From NCBI RefSeq assembly GCF_028554725.1, contig NC_071667.1:31081501-31145500 (forward strand): a stretch of DNA of 64,000 nucleotides, written 5' to 3'. This DNA comes from Zeugodacus cucurbitae. Its lineage: Eukaryota; Arthropoda; Insecta; Diptera; Tephritidae. Made by a program: the position numbers and the translations under genes. Shown in pieces: positions 62,301-64,000 of this stretch. Each line of letters opens with the position of its first letter. Within the stretch, counting starts at the first letter, position 1. A model generated the notes under the pieces. That model searched no databases and was not told where the DNA came from. It was given only the letters and a program-made list of their open reading frames with translations.

Positions 62301-64000
62301 TCAATTTTTTACATGATTAAAGAACAAAACAATGTCTTCCAATTATGCTGGTCAACTCTCACTAACAATTTGATAACTAGAGTACAGGACAGAATAAATT
62401 CAAAAATTTTTTTGAGAAAAAAGCGCTTTAAAATTACATGCAACTCGACTCATGTATTGGGCACAAAGTCCACTAGAAAAAAAAAACAAAAATCATTATA
62501 TGAAAGATGGTGTAATTCCTGAAGTTTCATTAATATATCAGAAGTTTTACTCAAGTACGGACATACAGATTTTAACTCGTCTCGTCATCCTGATCATTTT
62601 GATATTTATAACCCGTTTAGTTTTATGACTTACAATCAACATGAGAACAAAAATTTGATACTTTCTTAGCAACACGTTACGGGAGTATAAAAATGCTCAA
62701 ATGTAAACAAACAAATAAATTTGTGAATTGTCAATAAAAACGCATCGAAAACACAAAATGTCGGTCAGAACGACTTTGGTTCCACAATCCACAAATTGTA
62801 TTTTCAAGATGTTTTCAATGTCGGTCCGAAAGTAGTATAATAGTATGATGAATATAGTGGAATGTGTCCGTCAAATTGATATTGATATATGTAAATATAT
62901 ATATCAGGTTAGCAATAATTGGCTGCCTTTAAATATTATGTATAGTATTTTACCAACACCTGGAAATAATTTCTTGCCTTTGAGCCTTTCAAATTGTGAG
63001 AGTATAAAATGTTTCGAAATACAACTTTAATTTTTTATGGAGTTTATGTTCTCATAACACTATACGGCAAAATAGATTTTTTTCTGGTTTTTGGACTAAA
63101 CTATTTTTTCCGTGAGATTGAGTCATAAGCAAGTTTTAATTAAGAGGACAATGTAGATTATATCCGTGTTGTGGATTTTTTAGTAACTATGTATATCCAG
63201 AAATTAATAATATTTTTTTAAATCCTTTTTTCGAACTTCGAATTTAAATATTTCGATTTTGGAGACTAACTTAGAAAATCGGAGAATGCAGTTTTTTTTC
63301 TTATGGCTCATTCTCTTTGAAAAAATTAGTTTTTCCAACACCCAGCCGAGTGTTGTACCGATTCCGATTGATTACGATTTCTTTTTTTGATATTTTGAAA
63401 ATGTTAGAAACTTTGGGGTTGGGTTTAAAAGGAAACTTATACCGTGAAAGTTTCCTTATTCAAGATTCAGTTGATATAAAGCCTACATCATAAAGGTTAC
63501 TTATCATTCATAAAATGTACATACACGTAAGTTTTGTAAAAATTTTGAAAAAAAATAACGACTTTTTATCTATATATACGTATAAACAATAACAGATAAT
63601 AAAAAATATATATAATATACGAAAATATATACTATGTAGCTTTAAGAGTTTCAAAAACTTACAATTTTTCACGGATGTGTAACCTTCTACGGCGCTACCA
63701 TTGCTTCCGCCACCGTTCAAGCTGATGCCACTTGTACCGTTAAAAGTATGGCCATTTGATTGACGTCCGACACTGTTTAAGGTGGTGGTACTGCCGGAAC
63801 GGGAGCGCCAACCAACTTGGCTTGAGGACACGCCCATATGATGTTGATGGTTGTGATGATTACCATTCGACAGACCAACGCCAGTTAAATCCCCATTCGA
63901 TTTACTACCAACGGCACTCTTTAAAGTGCCGTAAACACTGCTGCCAGCGCCACCACCCGAACTACCCGTCTCCAATTGACGAGCATAAGAATTATCCGCA
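56372..64000 (-). CDS. Proline/Gly-rich protein, last two exons (partial)
   Basis: Last exon 56372-57564 (396 residues) and penultimate exon 63663-64000, which stays open to the window edge. Phase matches at the join (VKN-F-YGSSADLN). The upstream exon is rich in Ser, Gly, Asn and His (GNHHNHQHHMG, SRSGSTTTLNS). The last exon has acidic LNVAVDDGEN, SPYEVFSGNTSTLGRP, a basic KKRKDKKLSK, long Pro/Gly/His-rich tracts (GPPGPQPHFHHPGMPPPPPP), KKKKKDKKSSGIP, and RSRSHGSLASLQFNPP before ending GNFGKPRR. No folded domain, so it looks like the disordered tail of a cytoskeletal/signalling scaffold or a receptor's cytoplasmic part. SH3, WW or EVH1 binding through the proline runs is inference. I do not recognise the gene. 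The 6.1 kb intron 57565-63662 holds transposons. Confidence 0.8.
57565..58429 (-). other. Intron of the proline-rich gene, 3' part
   Basis: AT-rich intronic DNA next to the acceptor TTTATTTCTTTACAG. Nothing recognisable. Confidence 0.55.
58430..58822 (-). mobile_element. RTE-type retrotransposon, 5'-truncated minus copy
   Basis: The reverse complement runs from GACGACACTAGGAGTTTTCG through the C-terminal domain (FDEKR-like to RGRG region, broken) to the 3' end near GGTTCAACGCCAAT. Inside the intron of the proline-rich gene, in the same orientation as it. Confidence 0.85.
58823..60921 (-). other. Intron of the proline-rich gene, middle
   Basis: AT-rich intron DNA with CATA/TATG microsatellites. 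No gene or element seen. Confidence 0.5.
61313..62256 (-). mobile_element. mariner deletion derivative (rosa-like, DD41D), copy 2
   Basis: 944 bp between TA dinucleotides (61311-61312, 62257-62258). Ends GAGGGTGATTTTTT and ACGGGTGATTTTTT-like (complement side AAAAAAATCACCCTT). Nearly identical to 34240-35172 but 11 bp longer at the deletion junction (extra bases around 62053-62065). Confidence 0.87.
61420..62143 (-). pseudogene. mariner transposase, N-terminal domain deleted (copy 2)
   Basis: The catalytic part 61420-62040 is open and differs from copy 1 at one visible residue (AVQELP against AVQKLP). All three catalytic Asp are present with the 41-residue spacing. The start MNRLTNEQRL (ATG at 62143) is out of frame with it. 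Same missing HTH region as copy 1, so both descend from one deleted ancestor. Confidence 0.85.
62930..63030 (-). repeat. Short tephritid-repeat end fragment
   Basis: TTGTGAGAGTATAAAATGTT is the reverse of the repeat's left inverted end; the leader beyond it is decayed. Confidence 0.5.
63075..63340. repeat. Fold-back dispersed repeat
   Basis: GGACTAAACTATTTTTTCCG at the left and AAAAAATTAGTTTTTCCAAC at the right are related in inverse orientation. The middle (AATATTTCGATTTTGGAGAC) is the reverse complement of 28513-28535. Same family at 28430-28560 and 22258-22315. Confidence 0.5.

Larger units (their letters stand above)
61199..62696 (+). repeat. Tephritid ~1.2 kb repeat, interrupted by mariner
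   Basis: Left part 61199-61312 has the leader and TTTTATACTCTCGCAA. After the mariner insert, 62257-62696 is degenerate until the tail block (GACTTACAATCAACATGAGA, TTAGCAACACGTTACGGGAG). Confidence 0.7.
60922..62838. mobile_element. TIR element (TTCGGACCGAC ends) hosting nested insertions
   Basis: Left end ATACTATGTTCGGACCGACA and right end, complemented, ATACTACTTTCGGACCGACA; the match continues to TTGAAAACAT. Without inserts it would be about 400 bp and non-coding, thus MITE-like. A tephritid repeat (61199-62696), itself carrying a mariner copy, separates the halves. Target duplication not resolved; superfamily unknown. Confidence 0.65.

Noticed and set aside
63508..63662. Continuation of the exon reading KFLKLLKLHS...
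   Set aside because: It is read-through past a good donor (TTGTAAGT at 63663); the phase-matched acceptor at 57565 is the better model.

Overview
This is eukaryotic, AT-rich, intron-containing nuclear DNA from a higher fly. Inference: a tephritid fruit fly (Bactrocera/Zeugodacus/Ceratitis type). The grounds are a drosulfakinin gene with fly-type peptides, a fly glycine N-methyltransferase, mariner copies with the DD41D spacing known from tephritid 'rosa' elements, and many copies of a tephritid-style ~1.2 kb repeat. Gene models were built by hand by joining exons across splice sites with matching phase.

Layout. 1-1.25 kb: 3' part of a dead cytochrome P450. 3.1-9.04 kb: its tandem paralogue, an apparently intact 8-exon P450 of 486 residues (CYP313-like) whose introns hold a dispersed repeat and a 2.3 kb PIF/Harbinger transposon. 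9.72-11.85 kb, minus: glycine N-methyltransferase (4 exons, 287 residues). 12.3-16.4 kb: repeat copies and a non-LTR retrotransposon relic. 16.94-27.51 kb, minus: a six-exon gene for a ~1064-residue PTB/PID-domain protein with a cysteine-rich tail; its 6.6 kb first intron carries RTE-type retrotransposon pieces. 29.0-42.6 kb: gene-poor DNA with transposon relics and a mariner deletion derivative. 42.75-43.18 kb: drosulfakinin (Dsk) precursor, single exon. 43.4-54.5 kb: transposon-rich, with a self-nested pogo-like MITE, a 3.3 kb RTE-type retrotransposon that is whole except for one stop codon, and a piggyBac-like MITE. 56.37-64.0 kb, minus: the last two exons of a proline-rich protein gene that runs off the window; its 6.1 kb intron holds a three-level transposon nest.

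The host genes are not an operon or pathway cluster: a monooxygenase, a methyl-group enzyme, a putative adaptor, a neuropeptide precursor and an unrecognised proline-rich protein. What links the window is its mobile-element history: autonomous-type elements (RTE, Harbinger) beside short derivatives carrying their ends, nested insertions that give a relative time order, and target-site duplications still readable at several insertions. I see no CRISPR array, rRNA, tRNA or bacterial-type system.
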